NCBI RefSeq assembly: GCF_017589465.1
Contig: NZ_JAELYA010000002.1
Span: 1-64,000 of the forward strand
Origin: Pseudomonas schmalbachii
GTDB lineage: Bacteria > Pseudomonadota > Gammaproteobacteria > Pseudomonadales > Pseudomonadaceae
Direction of reading: 5' to 3'
Length of the DNA: 64,000 nucleotides
The position numbers and the translations under genes were made by a program. The stretch's first letter is position 1, and each line of letters starts with the position of its first letter. Positions 41,959-53,518 of this stretch are shown here, in pieces. The notes under the pieces are model-generated. The model was not told where the DNA came from. It did not search any database and saw only the letters and a list, made by a program, of their open reading frames with translations.

Positions 41959-43476
41959 ATGGCTGCTCTCAATAGCACTGAACAAGTCGCCGTGATCGGC
42001 GCCGGCGCCATGGGTGTCGGTATCGCCCAGATCGCCGCCCAGGCCGGTCATCCGGTCAAGCTCTACGACGCCCGCCCCGGCGCCGCCGCCCAGGCCATCG
42101 AAGGTATCGACCGCCAGCTCGGCCGTCTGGTCGAAAAAGGCAAGCTCGCCGCAGATGCCCGCAACGCCACCGTGGCGCGCATGCAGGCGGTGGACGCCAT
42201 CGAGGAACTGGCCGACTCGCGGCTGGTGATTGAGGCCATCGTCGAGAATCTGGAGGTCAAGCGTGGCCTGCTCCGCCAGCTGGAAGAACTCTGCGCGGTG
42301 GACTGCATCCTCGCCAGCAACACCTCGTCGCTGTCGATCACCAGCCTCGCCGCCGGCCTGAAGCAGCCGCGCCGCGTGGTCGGCATGCACTTCTTCAACC
42401 CGGCGCCGCTGATGGCGCTGGTGGAAATCGTCTCCGGCCTGGACACCGATCCGGCCATCGCCAACGGCCTGCATGCGCTCGCTGGCGCGTGGGGCAAGAA
42501 GCCGGTGCATACCCGCTCCACCCCAGGCTTCATCGTCAACCGCGTGGCCCGTCCGTTCTACGCTGAAAGCCTGCGCCTGCTGCAGGAAGGCGCGGCCGAC
42601 TGCGCCAGCCTCGATGCGCTGATGCGTGACGCCGGAGGCTTCCGCATGGGCGCCTTCGAGCTGACCGACCTGATCGGCCACGACGTGAACTACGCGGTGA
42701 CCTGCTCGGTGTTCGACGCCTACTACGGCGACTTCCGCTTCCAGCCCTCGCTGATCCAGAAGGAGCTGGTGGATGCCGGCCGCCTCGGTCGCAAGAGCGG
42801 TCGCGGTTTCTATGACTACGCCGAAGGTACTGAACGTCCGCAGCCGGCAGAGCTTGCCAGCGCCACATCTATAGATAGCTGCGTAGTGGAAGGCGACCTT
42901 GGCGTCGCCAGCGGCTTGCTGCAACGCCTGCAGGACAATGGCGTCAGCGTCAGCCGTCGCGACGGTGCCGGCCTGCTGCGCGTTGGCGACGCCGTGCTGG
43001 CGCTGAGTGACGGCCGTCTGGCCAGCCAGCGCGCCCGCGAGGATGGCCTGCGCAATCTGCTGTTGATCGACCTGGCGCTGGACTACGCCAAGGCAACACG
43101 CATCGGCATCAGCTGGTCGGCGGATACCACTGAAGGCGCCCGCGATCAGGCCGTCGCCCTGCTGCAACGTGCCGGCCTGAAAGTCACCGCGCTGGCCGAC
43201 ATCCCCGGCCTGGCCGTGTTGCGCACCGTCGCCATGCTCGCCAACGAGGGCGCCGATGCCGTGCTGCAGGGCGTCGGCACTGCCGCCGACATCGACCTGG
43301 CGATGTGCGCCGGGGTGAATTACCCGCTGGGCCCGCTGGCCTGGGCCGACCGCATCGGCGTCGGCCAGGTGCTGCGCGTTCTGGACAACCTGCAACGCGA
43401 CTATGGCGAGGAGCGCTATCGCCCGTCGCTGCTGCTGCGCCGTCTCGATGCCGAAGGGAGGAATTTCCATGACTGA
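41959..43476 (+). CDS. paaH: 3-hydroxyadipyl-CoA dehydrogenase PaaH
   Basis: The 505-residue dehydrogenase has an N-terminal NAD domain (VAVIGAGAMGVGIAQIAAQAGHPVKLYDA), the catalytic GMHFFNPAPLMALVEIV with its histidine, and two 3HCDH C-terminal modules (GRKSGRGFYDYAEG and GVNYPLGPLAWADRIG), the long form usual in Pseudomonas. It oxidises 3-hydroxyadipyl-CoA to 3-oxoadipyl-CoA. Its end overlaps paaI by 8 bases. Confidence 0.92.
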   Translation: MAALNSTEQVAVIGAGAMGVGIAQIAAQAGHPVKLYDARPGAAAQAIEGIDRQLGRLVEKGKLAADARNATVARMQAVDAIEELADSRLVIEAIVENLEVKRGLLRQLEELCAVDCILASNTSSLSITSLAAGLKQPRRVVGMHFFNPAPLMALVEIVSGLDTDPAIANGLHALAGAWGKKPVHTRSTPGFIVNRVARPFYAESLRLLQEGAADCASLDALMRDAGGFRMGAFELTDLIGHDVNYAVTCSVFDAYYGDFRFQPSLIQKELVDAGRLGRKSGRGFYDYAEGTERPQPAELASATSIDSCVVEGDLGVASGLLQRLQDNGVSVSRRDGAGLLRVGDAVLALSDGRLASQRAREDGLRNLLLIDLALDYAKATRIGISWSADTTEGARDQAVALLQRAGLKVTALADIPGLAVLRTVAMLANEGADAVLQGVGTAADIDLAMCAGVNYPLGPLAWADRIGVGQVLRVLDNLQRDYGEERYRPSLLLRRLDAEGRNFHD

Positions 43477-43904
43477 TCCGCAACGCCTCGCCGATGCCTG
43501 CGCGCAGACGATGTTCGAGCGCGACCAGGCCAGCCGGCGCATGGGCATGAACCTGCTGTCCGCTGGCCCCGGTCGCTCCAGCGTTTCGATGCGCGTGCGC
43601 GAGGACATGATCCAGGGCCACGGCACCTGCCACGGCGGCTACCTGTTCGCCCTCGCCGACTCGGCCTTCGCCTTCGCCTGCAACAGCTACGACGAGGCGA
43701 CCGTGGCCATCGGCTGCAGCATCGACTACGTCGCTCCGGCCCGCCTCGATGACCTTCTTACCGCCACGGCCTTCGAACAGAGCCGCAGCGGGCGCACCGG
43801 CAACTACGACGTGCGCATCGAAAACCAGCACGGACAGCTGATCGCCCTGTTCCATGGCAAATCCTACAAAGTGCGCGGCACCGTGCTGGCGCAGGAGACC
43901 CTTG

Positions 43905-43912
<8 letters not shown>
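43469..43912 (+). CDS. paaI: Hotdog thioesterase PaaI
   Basis: The 147-residue hotdog-fold thioesterase has the helix [25 protein letters not shown], which carries the family's catalytic aspartate and asparagine/glycine turn. It clears dead-end hydroxyphenylacetyl-CoA. The start at 43469 follows GGGAGGA; it overlaps paaH in front and paaJ behind, so translation is coupled. Confidence 0.93.
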
Positions 43913-45125
<1,213 letters not shown>

Positions 45126-45210
45126 AAACTACAAGGGTTGCGGGGTATCCTACCCCTCAAGCACTCACGGCCCCTCGATGGGCCAAAGCACAAGAACAAT
45201 GAGTGAAACC

Positions 45211-46527
45211 ATGAATATGTACGTCACCAACACCGCCTTGCTCGACCCGATGGAAACCGCCAGCATCGACGAACTGCGCCAGCACCAGCTGGATCGTCTG
45301 CGCTGGAGCCTGAAGCACGCCTACGACAACGTGCCGCTGTACCGCCAGCGCTTCGAAGCGGCGGGCGTTCACCCCGACGACCTGAAATCCCTGGACGACC
45401 TGGCGAAGTTCCCCTTCACCGGCAAGTCCGACCTGCGCGACAACTACCCCTACGGCATGTTCGCCGTGCCCATGGAACAGGTCGCGCGCCTGCACGCATC
45501 CAGCGGCACCACCGGCAAGCCGACCGTGGTCGGCTACACGCAGAACGACATCGACACCTGGGCCAACGTGGTCGCCCGCTCGATCCGCGCGGCCGGCGGC
45601 CGCAAGGGCGACAAGGTGCACGTGTCCTACGGCTACGGCCTGTTCACCGGCGGCCTCGGCGCCCATTACGGCGCGGAACGCCTGGGCTGCACGGTGATCC
45701 CGATGTCCGGCGGCCAGACCGAGAAGCAGGTCCAGCTGATCCGCGACTTCCAGCCGGACATCATCATGGTCACCCCGTCCTACATGCTCAACATCGCCGA
45801 CGAGATCGAGCGCCAGGGCATCGACCCGCACAGCCTCAAGCTGCGCCTGGGCATCTTCGGCGCCGAACCCTGGACCGCCGAACTGCGCCGCGCGGTCGAG
45901 GAACGCATGGGCATCAGTGCGCTGGACATCTACGGCCTGTCGGAAATCATGGGCCCGGGCGTGGCGATGGAGTGCTTCGAGACCAAGGACGGCCCGACCG
46001 TCTGGGAAGACCACTTCTACCCGGAAATCATCGACCCGGTGACCGGCGCGGTGCTGCCCGACGGCCAGTACGGCGAGCTGGTGTTCACCTCGCTGTCCAA
46101 GGAAGCGCTGCCGATGATCCGCTACCGCACCCGCGACCTCACCCGCCTGCTGCCGGGCAGCGCGCGGCCGATGCGGCGCATCGACAAGATCACCGGGCGC
46201 AGCGACGACATGCTGATCATCCGCGGGGTGAACGTGTTCCCCACGCAGATTGAGGAGCAGGTGCTGAAGATCAGGCAACTGGCCGAGTGCTACGAGATCC
46301 ACCTGCACCGCAACGGCAACCTCGACAACATCGACGTGCACGTCGAGTTGCGCCACGACTGCCAGGGCCTGTCGGCCGAGGAGCAGAAAGCCGTGGGCAA
46401 CGAACTGGGCAAGCAGATCAAGACCCACATCGGCATCAGCGCCCGCGTGCTGCTGCAGCCGAGCCACAGCCTGAAGCGCTCGGAAGGCAAGGCCTGCCAC
46501 GTTTACGACAATCGGCCGAAGGGTTGA
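45211..46527 (+). CDS. paaK: Phenylacetate-CoA ligase PaaK
   Basis: The 438-residue AMP-forming ligase activates phenylacetate, the committed first step. The P-loop is LHASSGTTGKPTVVGYTQNDIDTW (about 93-115), followed by YGLSEIMGPGVAMEC, RYRTRDL and the C-terminal lysine region SLKRSEGKA. I used ATG 45211 (MNMYVTN), the common PaaK start; in-frame ATGs at 45199 and 45178 are alternatives. Last gene of the operon, followed by a terminator. Confidence 0.93.
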   Translation: MNMYVTNTALLDPMETASIDELRQHQLDRLRWSLKHAYDNVPLYRQRFEAAGVHPDDLKSLDDLAKFPFTGKSDLRDNYPYGMFAVPMEQVARLHASSGTTGKPTVVGYTQNDIDTWANVVARSIRAAGGRKGDKVHVSYGYGLFTGGLGAHYGAERLGCTVIPMSGGQTEKQVQLIRDFQPDIIMVTPSYMLNIADEIERQGIDPHSLKLRLGIFGAEPWTAELRRAVEERMGISALDIYGLSEIMGPGVAMECFETKDGPTVWEDHFYPEIIDPVTGAVLPDGQYGELVFTSLSKEALPMIRYRTRDLTRLLPGSARPMRRIDKITGRSDDMLIIRGVNVFPTQIEEQVLKIRQLAECYEIHLHRNGNLDNIDVHVELRHDCQGLSAEEQKAVGNELGKQIKTHIGISARVLLQPSHSLKRSEGKACHVYDNRPKG

Positions 46528-46543
46528 TTGAAATGGGTTGAAG

Positions 46544-46573
46544 GAGCCCCCGCTTGTCGGGGGCTCTTCTTTT
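46544..46573 (+). terminator. Intrinsic terminator of the paaFGHIJK operon
   Basis: GAGCCCCCG-CTTGT-CGGGGGCTC followed by TTCTTTT, 16 bases after the paaK stop. Confidence 0.95.
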
Positions 46574-46598
46574 GTGCCGCAGCATGAGGCGATCAGGC

Positions 46599-46665
46599 GT
46601 AGGGCGGGTGCAACCCGCCATGAATGGCACGACATGGCACCAACGGCGGGTTGCACCCGCCCTAC
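46599..46665. repeat. Palindromic GTAGGGCGGGTG repeat
   Basis: Arms 46599-46619 and 46645-46665 are exact reverse complements of 21 bases, separated by 25 bases. Confidence 0.85.
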
Positions 46666-46780
46666 AACGCGCAACCGCCGGTCAGGTTCCCGCCACTCTC
46701 TGTCGATACTCGCCTCATCGGTACGACTATGGATCAAAGGCGGACGGCATCCAGCCATCCGCGCCCCGTGGAGATCGACC

Positions 46781-47134
46781 ATGAACTACATCGATGGCTA
46801 CGTCCTCGCCGTACCCACGGCCAATCGCGAGAAATACGCACAGCTCGCCCGCGAAGCGGCGGTGGTGTTCAAGGACCACGGCGCGCTGAGTGTCGTCGAG
46901 TGCTGGGGCGACGACGTCCCGGAAGGCAAGGTGACTTCCTTCCCCATGGCGGTGAAGCGCAAGGATGACGAAACCGTGGTGTTCTCCTGGATCACCTGGC
47001 CCTCGAAGGAAGCCCGCGATGCCGGGATGAAGAAGGCCATGGAGGACCCGCGGATGAAATGCGATCCCTCCAGCATGCCGTTCGATGGGCAGCGGATGAT
47101 CTATGGCGGGTTTCAGGTGCTGGTCGAGGCCTGA
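46781..47134 (+). CDS. DUF1428 family protein
   Basis: The 117-residue protein of the DUF1428 (YbaA-like) family has the start MNYIDGYVLAVPTANREKYAQLA, a ferredoxin-like alpha-beta fold and the end PFDGQRMIYGGFQVLVEA. Function is unknown. It lies between the two paa operons but has its own terminator and is flanked by repeats, so it is probably an independent gene. Confidence 0.85.
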   Translation: MNYIDGYVLAVPTANREKYAQLAREAAVVFKDHGALSVVECWGDDVPEGKVTSFPMAVKRKDDETVVFSWITWPSKEARDAGMKKAMEDPRMKCDPSSMPFDGQRMIYGGFQVLVEA

Positions 47135-47186
47135 CACAAAAGAAACATTTACAGCCAACGAAAACAAAATATCTGTATCACGACAA

Positions 47187-47210
47187 AACCCCGCCCAGGC
47201 GGGGTTTTTC
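47187..47210 (+). terminator. Intrinsic terminator after the DUF1428 gene
   Basis: AAACCCCGCC-CAGG-CGGGG followed by TTTTT, about 50 bases after the stop codon. Confidence 0.93.
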
Positions 47211-47219
47211 TTTTTATCG

Positions 47220-47320
47220 TTCCCGCGCTCCCGCGTGGGAATGCAGCCCTCGACGCTCCTACGTCTAGCGGGACGCGGGAGCGTCCCCGGATGGGTTCCC
47301 ACGCAGGAGCGTGGGAACCA
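47220..47320. repeat. GTTCCCACGC-type palindromic repeats
   Basis: Two nested palindromes: GTTCCCGCGCTCCCGCGTGG-type on the left and GTTCCCACGCAGGAGCGTGG followed by GAAC on the right. Nothing coding is seen in 47211-47470 apart from these and the paaA promoter region. Confidence 0.7.
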
Positions 47321-47395
47321 TGAAAATCCGGACCGACCGTTCGTCAAACCGACACAAAAAACACATACGACACATTATTTTCTGTTTGATATTTG

Positions 47396-47407
47396 TTTTT
47401 GTATCGC
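47396..47407. promoter_or_regulatory. TTTTTGTATCGC motif upstream of paaA
   Basis: It shares TTTTGTATC-C with the copies at 40031 and 40225 in the paaN/paaF divergent region; a further TGTATCAC lies at 47175-47182. Probable PaaX recognition word. The AT-rich segment 47340-47410 around it is the probable promoter. Confidence 0.5.
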
Positions 47408-47470
47408 TTAAAAATACAGCCATGGCCAAGACCACCCCACTGAACGAATAAAAAAAGCTGGAGACACGGC

Positions 47471-48463
<993 letters not shown>

Positions 48464-48486
48464 AGCCAGTGCGAGGAGATATGACC

Positions 48487-48768
48487 ATGTCCGAGTGGAC
48501 TCTTTTTGAGGTTTTCGTGCGCAGCAAGCACGGTCTGAATCACAAGCACGTCGGCAGCGTGCATGCCGCCGATGCCCGCATGGCCATCGAGAACGCCCGC
48601 GAGCTGTACACCCGCCGCAACGAAGGCGTGAGCCTGTGGGTGGTGCCTTCGGCGCTGATCACCGCCTCCGCCCCGGACGAGAAGGACCCGCTGTTCGACC
48701 CGGCGCAGGACAAGGTCTACCGCCACGCCAGCTTCTACGAGCTGCCGCCCGAAGTCGGCCACATGTGA
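48487..48768 (+). CDS. paaB: Phenylacetyl-CoA epoxidase subunit PaaB
   Basis: The 93-residue PaaB family protein (EWTLFEVFVRSKHGLNHKHVGSVHA, then YRHASFYELPPEVGHM) bridges the catalytic subunits. I chose ATG 48487 because GAGGAG at 48473-48478 gives good spacing; ATG 48481 is too close to it. Confidence 0.95.
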   Translation: MSEWTLFEVFVRSKHGLNHKHVGSVHAADARMAIENARELYTRRNEGVSLWVVPSALITASAPDEKDPLFDPAQDKVYRHASFYELPPEVGHM

Positions 48769-48778
48769 GATCGCCCGC

Positions 48779-49540
48779 ATGAATCCGAACAACGACAAGA
48801 TCGAATACCTGCTGCGCCTTGCCGACAGCGCCCTGATCCAGGGTCAGCGCCTGTGCGAATGGTGCGGCCACGCGCCGGCTCTGGAAGAAGAGCTGGCCCT
48901 GATGAACGTCGGCCTCGACCTGGTTGGCCAGGCGCGCAACTGGTACGAGTACGCCGTCGAACTGCTGGACGATGGCCGCGACGCCGACGACCTGGCGTTC
49001 CGCCGCGACGAGCGCGCCTTCCGCAATCTGCTGCTGGTGGAACAACCCAACGGCGACTACGCGGTGACCATCACCAAGCAGTTCCTCTACGACGCCTGGC
49101 ACTTCCACGTGCTGGCCGCCCTCACCCGGTCCAGCGACGAGCGCATCGCCGGCATCGCCGCCAAGGGCCTGAAGGAAGTCACCTATCACCTGCGCCGCTC
49201 CGGCGAGTGGGTCGAACGTCTGGGCGACGGCACCGAGAAAAGCCACCAGCGCATGCTTGTAGCGATCCCGCAGCTGTGGCGCTTCACCGTGGAATTGACC
49301 GACTCGGACGAGATCGAACAGCGCCTGGCTGCCGAAGGCGTCGCGCCGAATCCGGCGGAAATCGCCAGCGCCTGGAAATCCAAGGTCGCCGACATCTTCG
49401 CCAGCGCCACCCTTCCCGTGCCGCAGCCGGCGGTGAACTTCTACCTGAGCGGCCGCCGCGGCGTGCACACCGAGCATCTGGGCATCCTGCTCGCCGAGAT
49501 GCAGTTCCTCCAGCGAGCCTATCCCGATGCGACCTGGTGA
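48779..49540 (+). CDS. paaC: Phenylacetyl-CoA epoxidase structural subunit PaaC
   Basis: The 253-residue ferritin-like protein without full metal ligands (LALMNVGLDLVGQARNWYEYA, LRRSGEWVERLGDGTEKSHQRM) pairs with PaaA. The end overlaps paaD by 14 bases. Confidence 0.95.
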   Translation: MNPNNDKIEYLLRLADSALIQGQRLCEWCGHAPALEEELALMNVGLDLVGQARNWYEYAVELLDDGRDADDLAFRRDERAFRNLLLVEQPNGDYAVTITKQFLYDAWHFHVLAALTRSSDERIAGIAAKGLKEVTYHLRRSGEWVERLGDGTEKSHQRMLVAIPQLWRFTVELTDSDEIEQRLAAEGVAPNPAEIASAWKSKVADIFASATLPVPQPAVNFYLSGRRGVHTEHLGILLAEMQFLQRAYPDATW

Positions 49541-50060
49541 GCTGATCGCCAGCGACCGCGGCGCCCGCCCCGGCACGACCACGGACGTGGCCCATGCCTG
49601 GGAGGTGCTGGGCTCGGTGATGGACCCGGAAGTGCCGGTAGTCAGCGTGGTCGACCTCGGCATCGTCCGCGGCCTCGACTGGCAGGACGGCCACCTGCAT
49701 GTGGTGGTCACGCCAACCTACTCCGGCTGCCCGGCCACCGAGGTGATCGAGCAGGACATCCTGCACGCCCTGGAACACGCCGGCTTCGCCGCGCCGCAAC
49801 TGGAGCGCCGCCTAACGCCGGCCTGGACCACCGACTGGATCAGCGACGACGGCCGCGAACGCCTGCGCGCCTATGGCATCGCCCCGCCGGCCGGCAGCAC
49901 CAGCAAGCGCAGCCTGCTCGGGGAAAAGGACGATATCTGCTGCCCGCAATGCGGCAGCGCGCACACCGAACGCCTGAGCGAATTCGGCTCCACCGCGTGC
50001 AAGGCGCTCTATCGCTGCGTCGATTGCCGCGAGCCATTCGATTACTTCAAGTGCATCTGA
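49527..50060 (+). CDS. paaD: Epoxidase Fe-S maturation protein PaaD
   Basis: The 177-residue protein has a DUF59/MIP18 domain (VLGSVMDPEVPVVSVVDLGIVRGL, TPTYSGCPATEVIE) and a C-terminal zinc ribbon (C-C-PQC ... C-VDC). It is thought to assemble the Fe-S centre of PaaE. Confidence 0.94.
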   Translation: MRPGELIASDRGARPGTTTDVAHAWEVLGSVMDPEVPVVSVVDLGIVRGLDWQDGHLHVVVTPTYSGCPATEVIEQDILHALEHAGFAAPQLERRLTPAWTTDWISDDGRERLRAYGIAPPAGSTSKRSLLGEKDDICCPQCGSAHTERLSEFGSTACKALYRCVDCREPFDYFKCI

Positions 50061-50085
50061 GTGACCGCGTCACCGGAGAAGAACA

Positions 50086-51162
50086 ATGAGCAAATTCCAT
50101 AGCCTGAAAATCCGCGAAGTGCGCCCGGAAACCCGCGATGCCGTGTCCATCGCCTTCGATATCCCGGCGGACCTTACGGACAGCTTCCGCTTCACCCAGG
50201 GCCAGCACCTGGTGATGCGCACCCAACTGGACGGCGAGGAAGTGCGCCGCTCCTACTCGATCTGCAGCGGCGTCAACGACGGCGAGCTGCGCGTGGCGAT
50301 CAAGCGGGTCGCCGGCGGCCGCTTCTCCGCCTACGCCAACGAGAGCCTGAAGGCCGGCCAGAGCCTGGAAGTGATGCCGCCATCCGGCCACTTCCATGTC
50401 GAGCTCGACCCGGCGCGCCACGGCAACTACCTGGCGGTCGCCGCCGGCAGCGGCATCACGCCGATCCTGTCGATCGTCAAGACCACCCTGCAGACCGAAC
50501 CGCACAGCCGCGTCACCCTGCTTTACGGCAACCGTTCGAGCAACGCCGCGCTGTTCCGCGAGCAACTGGAAGACCTGAAGAACACCTACCTGCAGCGCCT
50601 GAATCTGATCTTCGTGTTCAGCCGCGAGCAGCAGGACGTCGACCTGTACAACGGCCGCATCGACGCCGACAAGTGCGGCCAGCTGTTCCAGCGCTGGCTG
50701 GACGTGAAGAGCCTCGACGCCGCCTTCATCTGCGGCCCGCAGGCAATGACCGAAACCGTGCGCGACCAGCTCAAGGCCAACGGCATGCCGGCCGAGCGCA
50801 TCCACTTCGAACTGTTCGCCGCCGCCGGCAACCAGCAGAAACGCGAAGCCCGCCAGGCTGCCGCCGAACTCGACAGCGCGAAGAGCCGGGTCACCGTGAT
50901 CAGCGACGGCCGCGAACTGAGCTTCGAGCTGGCACGCAACAGCGTCAGCGTGCTCGACGCCGGCAACGAACACGGCGCCGAACTGCCCTACTCCTGCAAG
51001 GCCGGCGTGTGCTCGACCTGCAAGTGCAAGGTGGTTTCCGGCGAGGTGGAGATGGACAGCAACTTCGCCCTCGAGGACTACGAAGTGGCGGCGGGCTACG
51101 TGCTGTCCTGCCAGGCGTATCCGATCAGCGACAGGGTGGTGCTGGATTTCGATCAGCTTTGA
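50086..51162 (+). CDS. paaE: Phenylacetyl-CoA epoxidase reductase PaaE
   Basis: The 358-residue reductase has an FAD domain (RRSYSICSGVNDGELRVAIKRV), an NADPH domain (LAVAAGSGITPILSIVKTTL, AFICGPQAM) and a C-terminal 2Fe-2S domain (SCKAGVCSTCKCKV ... SCQ). It delivers electrons to PaaA. Last of paaABCDE. Confidence 0.95.
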   Translation: MSKFHSLKIREVRPETRDAVSIAFDIPADLTDSFRFTQGQHLVMRTQLDGEEVRRSYSICSGVNDGELRVAIKRVAGGRFSAYANESLKAGQSLEVMPPSGHFHVELDPARHGNYLAVAAGSGITPILSIVKTTLQTEPHSRVTLLYGNRSSNAALFREQLEDLKNTYLQRLNLIFVFSREQQDVDLYNGRIDADKCGQLFQRWLDVKSLDAAFICGPQAMTETVRDQLKANGMPAERIHFELFAAAGNQQKREARQAAAELDSAKSRVTVISDGRELSFELARNSVSVLDAGNEHGAELPYSCKAGVCSTCKCKVVSGEVEMDSNFALEDYEVAAGYVLSCQAYPISDRVVLDFDQL

Positions 51163-51545
51163 TTCGTGGTGGGCATTCATGGCGGGTTGCACCCGCCCTA
51201 CGAGCTGCCACGCCGAACCCTGTAGGAGCGAGCTCTGCTCGCGAACAGGCCGCGGTAAAGAGCTTCGCGAGCAGAGCTCGCTCCTACAAAAGCAACCCCA
51301 GACGTAGGGTGGAAAACGGCGAAGCCTTTTCCACCGATGAATCCGAACCATGACAAACGGTGGACAAGCAGAGCGTTGTCCACCCTACGACGATGAACCT
51401 GTAGGAGCGGGCCATGCCCGCGATGTTCCGACGGTCGCGGGCTTGGCCCGCACGAATCCGGGTCCCCCCGGTAACCGAGGCGCCAACGTGCGGCGCCTCT
51501 TCCCACAAACACACCTCGACAATGCACAACAAGAGAGGGCGTGAC
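51163..51545. repeat. Four palindromic repeats between paaE and the permease operon
   Basis: In order: half of a GGCGGGTTGCACCCGCCCTA repeat (51181-51200), TGTAGGAGCGAGCTCTGCTC palindrome (51221-51288), GTAGGGTGGAAAACGGCGAA palindrome (51304-51388) and TGTAGGAGCGGGCCATGCCC repeat (51400-51451). No gene. They could attenuate read-through into the transport genes. Confidence 0.75.
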
Positions 51546-51854
51546 ATGACTTCGCAAGAGCTGGACTTCATTCGGCAACACCCGGACTTCGTCCAACTGG
51601 TCCGCCGCAAGCAGCGGCTGACCTGGTCCCTGACCCTGGCCATGCTGGCGATCTACTACGGCTTCGTGCTGCTGGTGGCCTTCGCACCCGGCATCCTCGG
51701 CCGGCCGTTGAACGGTGGCGTCACCAGCGTCGGCATGCTGGTCGGCGTGATCATCGTACTGCTGTCCTTCGCCCTCACCGGCATCTACGTGCAACGCACC
51801 AACGCCGTGCTCGACCCGCTCAACGACAAGCTGAAGCAGGAGTGCATGCAATGA
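51546..51854 (+). CDS. DUF485 membrane protein of the phenylacetate permease
   Basis: The 102-residue inner-membrane protein with two membrane segments (about 32-54 and 63-86) belongs to the DUF485 (YjcH) family, which commonly precedes ActP-like symporters. The ATG at 51546 starts [15 protein letters not shown]. Its stop overlaps the permease start (ATGA at 51851-51854). Confidence 0.9.
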   Translation: MTSQELDFIRQHPDFVQLVRRKQRLTWSLTLAMLAIYYGFVLLVAFAPGILGRPLNGGVTSVGMLVGVIIVLLSFALTGIYVQRTNAVLDPLNDKLKQECMQ

Positions 51855-53494
51855 TGCTGTCCCGCCTGTTCCTGCTGCTGGGCGGCCTCTCCGCCGCCGA
51901 TCTCGCCCTCGCCGCCGACGCTGCGCGCCCGCTCAACTGGCATGCCATCGGCATGTTCCTGCTGTTCGTCCTGTTCACCCTCGGCATCACCCGCTGGGCC
52001 GCCCTGCGCACCCGTTCGGCGAGCGACTTCTATACCGCCGGCGGCGGACTCACCGGCTTCCAGAACGGCCTGGCGATTGCCGGCGACATGGTGTCCGCGG
52101 CGTCCTTCCTCGGCATCTCGGCGATGATGTTCATGAGCGGCTACGACGGTCTGCTGTACGCCCTCGGCGTCCTCGCCGGCTGGCCGATCATCCTGTTCCT
52201 GATCGCCGAACGCCTGCGCAACCTCGGCAAGTACACCTTCGCCGACGTGGTCTCCTACCGCCTGGAACAGAAGCCGATCCGCATCACCGCCGCCTTCGGC
52301 ACCCTCACCGTGTCGCTGATGTACCTGGTGGCGCAGATGGTCGGCGCCGGCAAGCTGATCGAGCTGCTGTTCGGCATGAGCTACCTCAACGCCGTGCTGC
52401 TGGTGGGCGTGCTGATGGTCTGCTACGTGACCTTCGGCGGCATGCTGGCGACCACCTGGGTGCAGATCATCAAGGCGATCCTGCTGCTCTCCGGCACCAG
52501 CTTCATGGCCTTCATGGTGCTCAGGCACTTCGACTTCAGCACCGAGGCGATGTTCGCCAGCGCCGCCGCCGTGCACGCCAAGGGCTCTGCGATCATGGCG
52601 CCGGGCGGACTGCTGTCGAACCCGGTGGATGCGATCTCCCTCGGCATCGGCATGATGTTCGGCACCGCCGGCCTGCCGCATATCCTGATGCGCTTCTTCA
52701 CTGTCGGCAGCGCCAGGGAAGCGCGCAAGAGCGTGTTCTACGCCACCGGTTTCATCGGCTACTTCTACCTGCTGCTGATCGTCATCGGCTTCGGTTCCAT
52801 CGTCATGGTCGGCACCAATCCGGAATTCCGCGACGCGGCCGGAGCCATCATCGGCGGCGGCAACATGGTCGCGGTGCACCTGTCCCATGCCGTCGGCGGC
52901 AGCCTGTTCCTCGGCTTCATCTCGGCGGTGGCCTTCGCCACCATCCTCGCCGTGGTGTCCGGCCTGGCGCTGTCCGGCGCCTCGGCGGTGTCCCACGACC
53001 TGTACGCCTGCGTGATCCGCAAGGGGCAGGCCAGCGAGCGCGAGGAAATGCGCGTGTCGCGCATCGCCACCCTGGGCATCGGCGTGCTGGCGATCATTCT
53101 CGGCCTGCTGTTCGAGTCGCAGAACATCGCCTTCCTCTCCGGCCTGGTGCTGGCCATCGCCGCCTCGGTCAACTTCCCGGTGCTGTTCCTCTCGATGTTC
53201 TGGAAGGGCCTGACCACCCGTGGCGCGGTCGCCGGCAGCGTCGCCGGGCTGCTTTCGGCCATCGTCCTGCTGGTGCTGAGCCCGGCGGTGTGGGTCAACG
53301 TGCTGCACCACGAGCAGGCTCTGTTCCCCTACTCCAACCCGGCGCTGTTCTCCATGAGCCTGGCGTTCTTCAGCGGCTGGCTGTTCTCGGTGACCGACGC
53401 CTCGGCCCGCGCCGCAGAGGAACGCGGGCGCTACATGGCGCAGTTCATCCGCTCCATGACCGGCATCGGCGCTGCCGCCGCCAGCCGTCACTGA
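51851..53494 (+). CDS. paaL: Sodium:solute symporter PaaL (phenylacetate permease)
   Basis: The 547-residue ActP-like symporter has about 13 hydrophobic segments. The SSS family core is visible in [37 protein letters not shown] and [22 protein letters not shown]. The paa context makes phenylacetate the likely substrate. A GTG at 51842 is a weaker start. Coupled to the DUF485 gene and 24 bases before the porin gene. Confidence 0.9.
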   Translation: MMLSRLFLLLGGLSAADLALAADAARPLNWHAIGMFLLFVLFTLGITRWAALRTRSASDFYTAGGGLTGFQNGLAIAGDMVSAASFLGISAMMFMSGYDGLLYALGVLAGWPIILFLIAERLRNLGKYTFADVVSYRLEQKPIRITAAFGTLTVSLMYLVAQMVGAGKLIELLFGMSYLNAVLLVGVLMVCYVTFGGMLATTWVQIIKAILLLSGTSFMAFMVLRHFDFSTEAMFASAAAVHAKGSAIMAPGGLLSNPVDAISLGIGMMFGTAGLPHILMRFFTVGSAREARKSVFYATGFIGYFYLLLIVIGFGSIVMVGTNPEFRDAAGAIIGGGNMVAVHLSHAVGGSLFLGFISAVAFATILAVVSGLALSGASAVSHDLYACVIRKGQASEREEMRVSRIATLGIGVLAIILGLLFESQNIAFLSGLVLAIAASVNFPVLFLSMFWKGLTTRGAVAGSVAGLLSAIVLLVLSPAVWVNVLHHEQALFPYSNPALFSMSLAFFSGWLFSVTDASARAAEERGRYMAQFIRSMTGIGAAAASRH

Positions 53495-53518
53495 TCAACG
53501 ATCCGGAATACAAGAACA

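Noticed and set aside
40237..43626. Open frame of over 1100 codons on the minus strand across paaF-paaH
   Set aside because: It runs opposite three unmistakable enzymes and has low-complexity, Gly/Ala/Gln-rich sequence typical of antisense high-GC frames.
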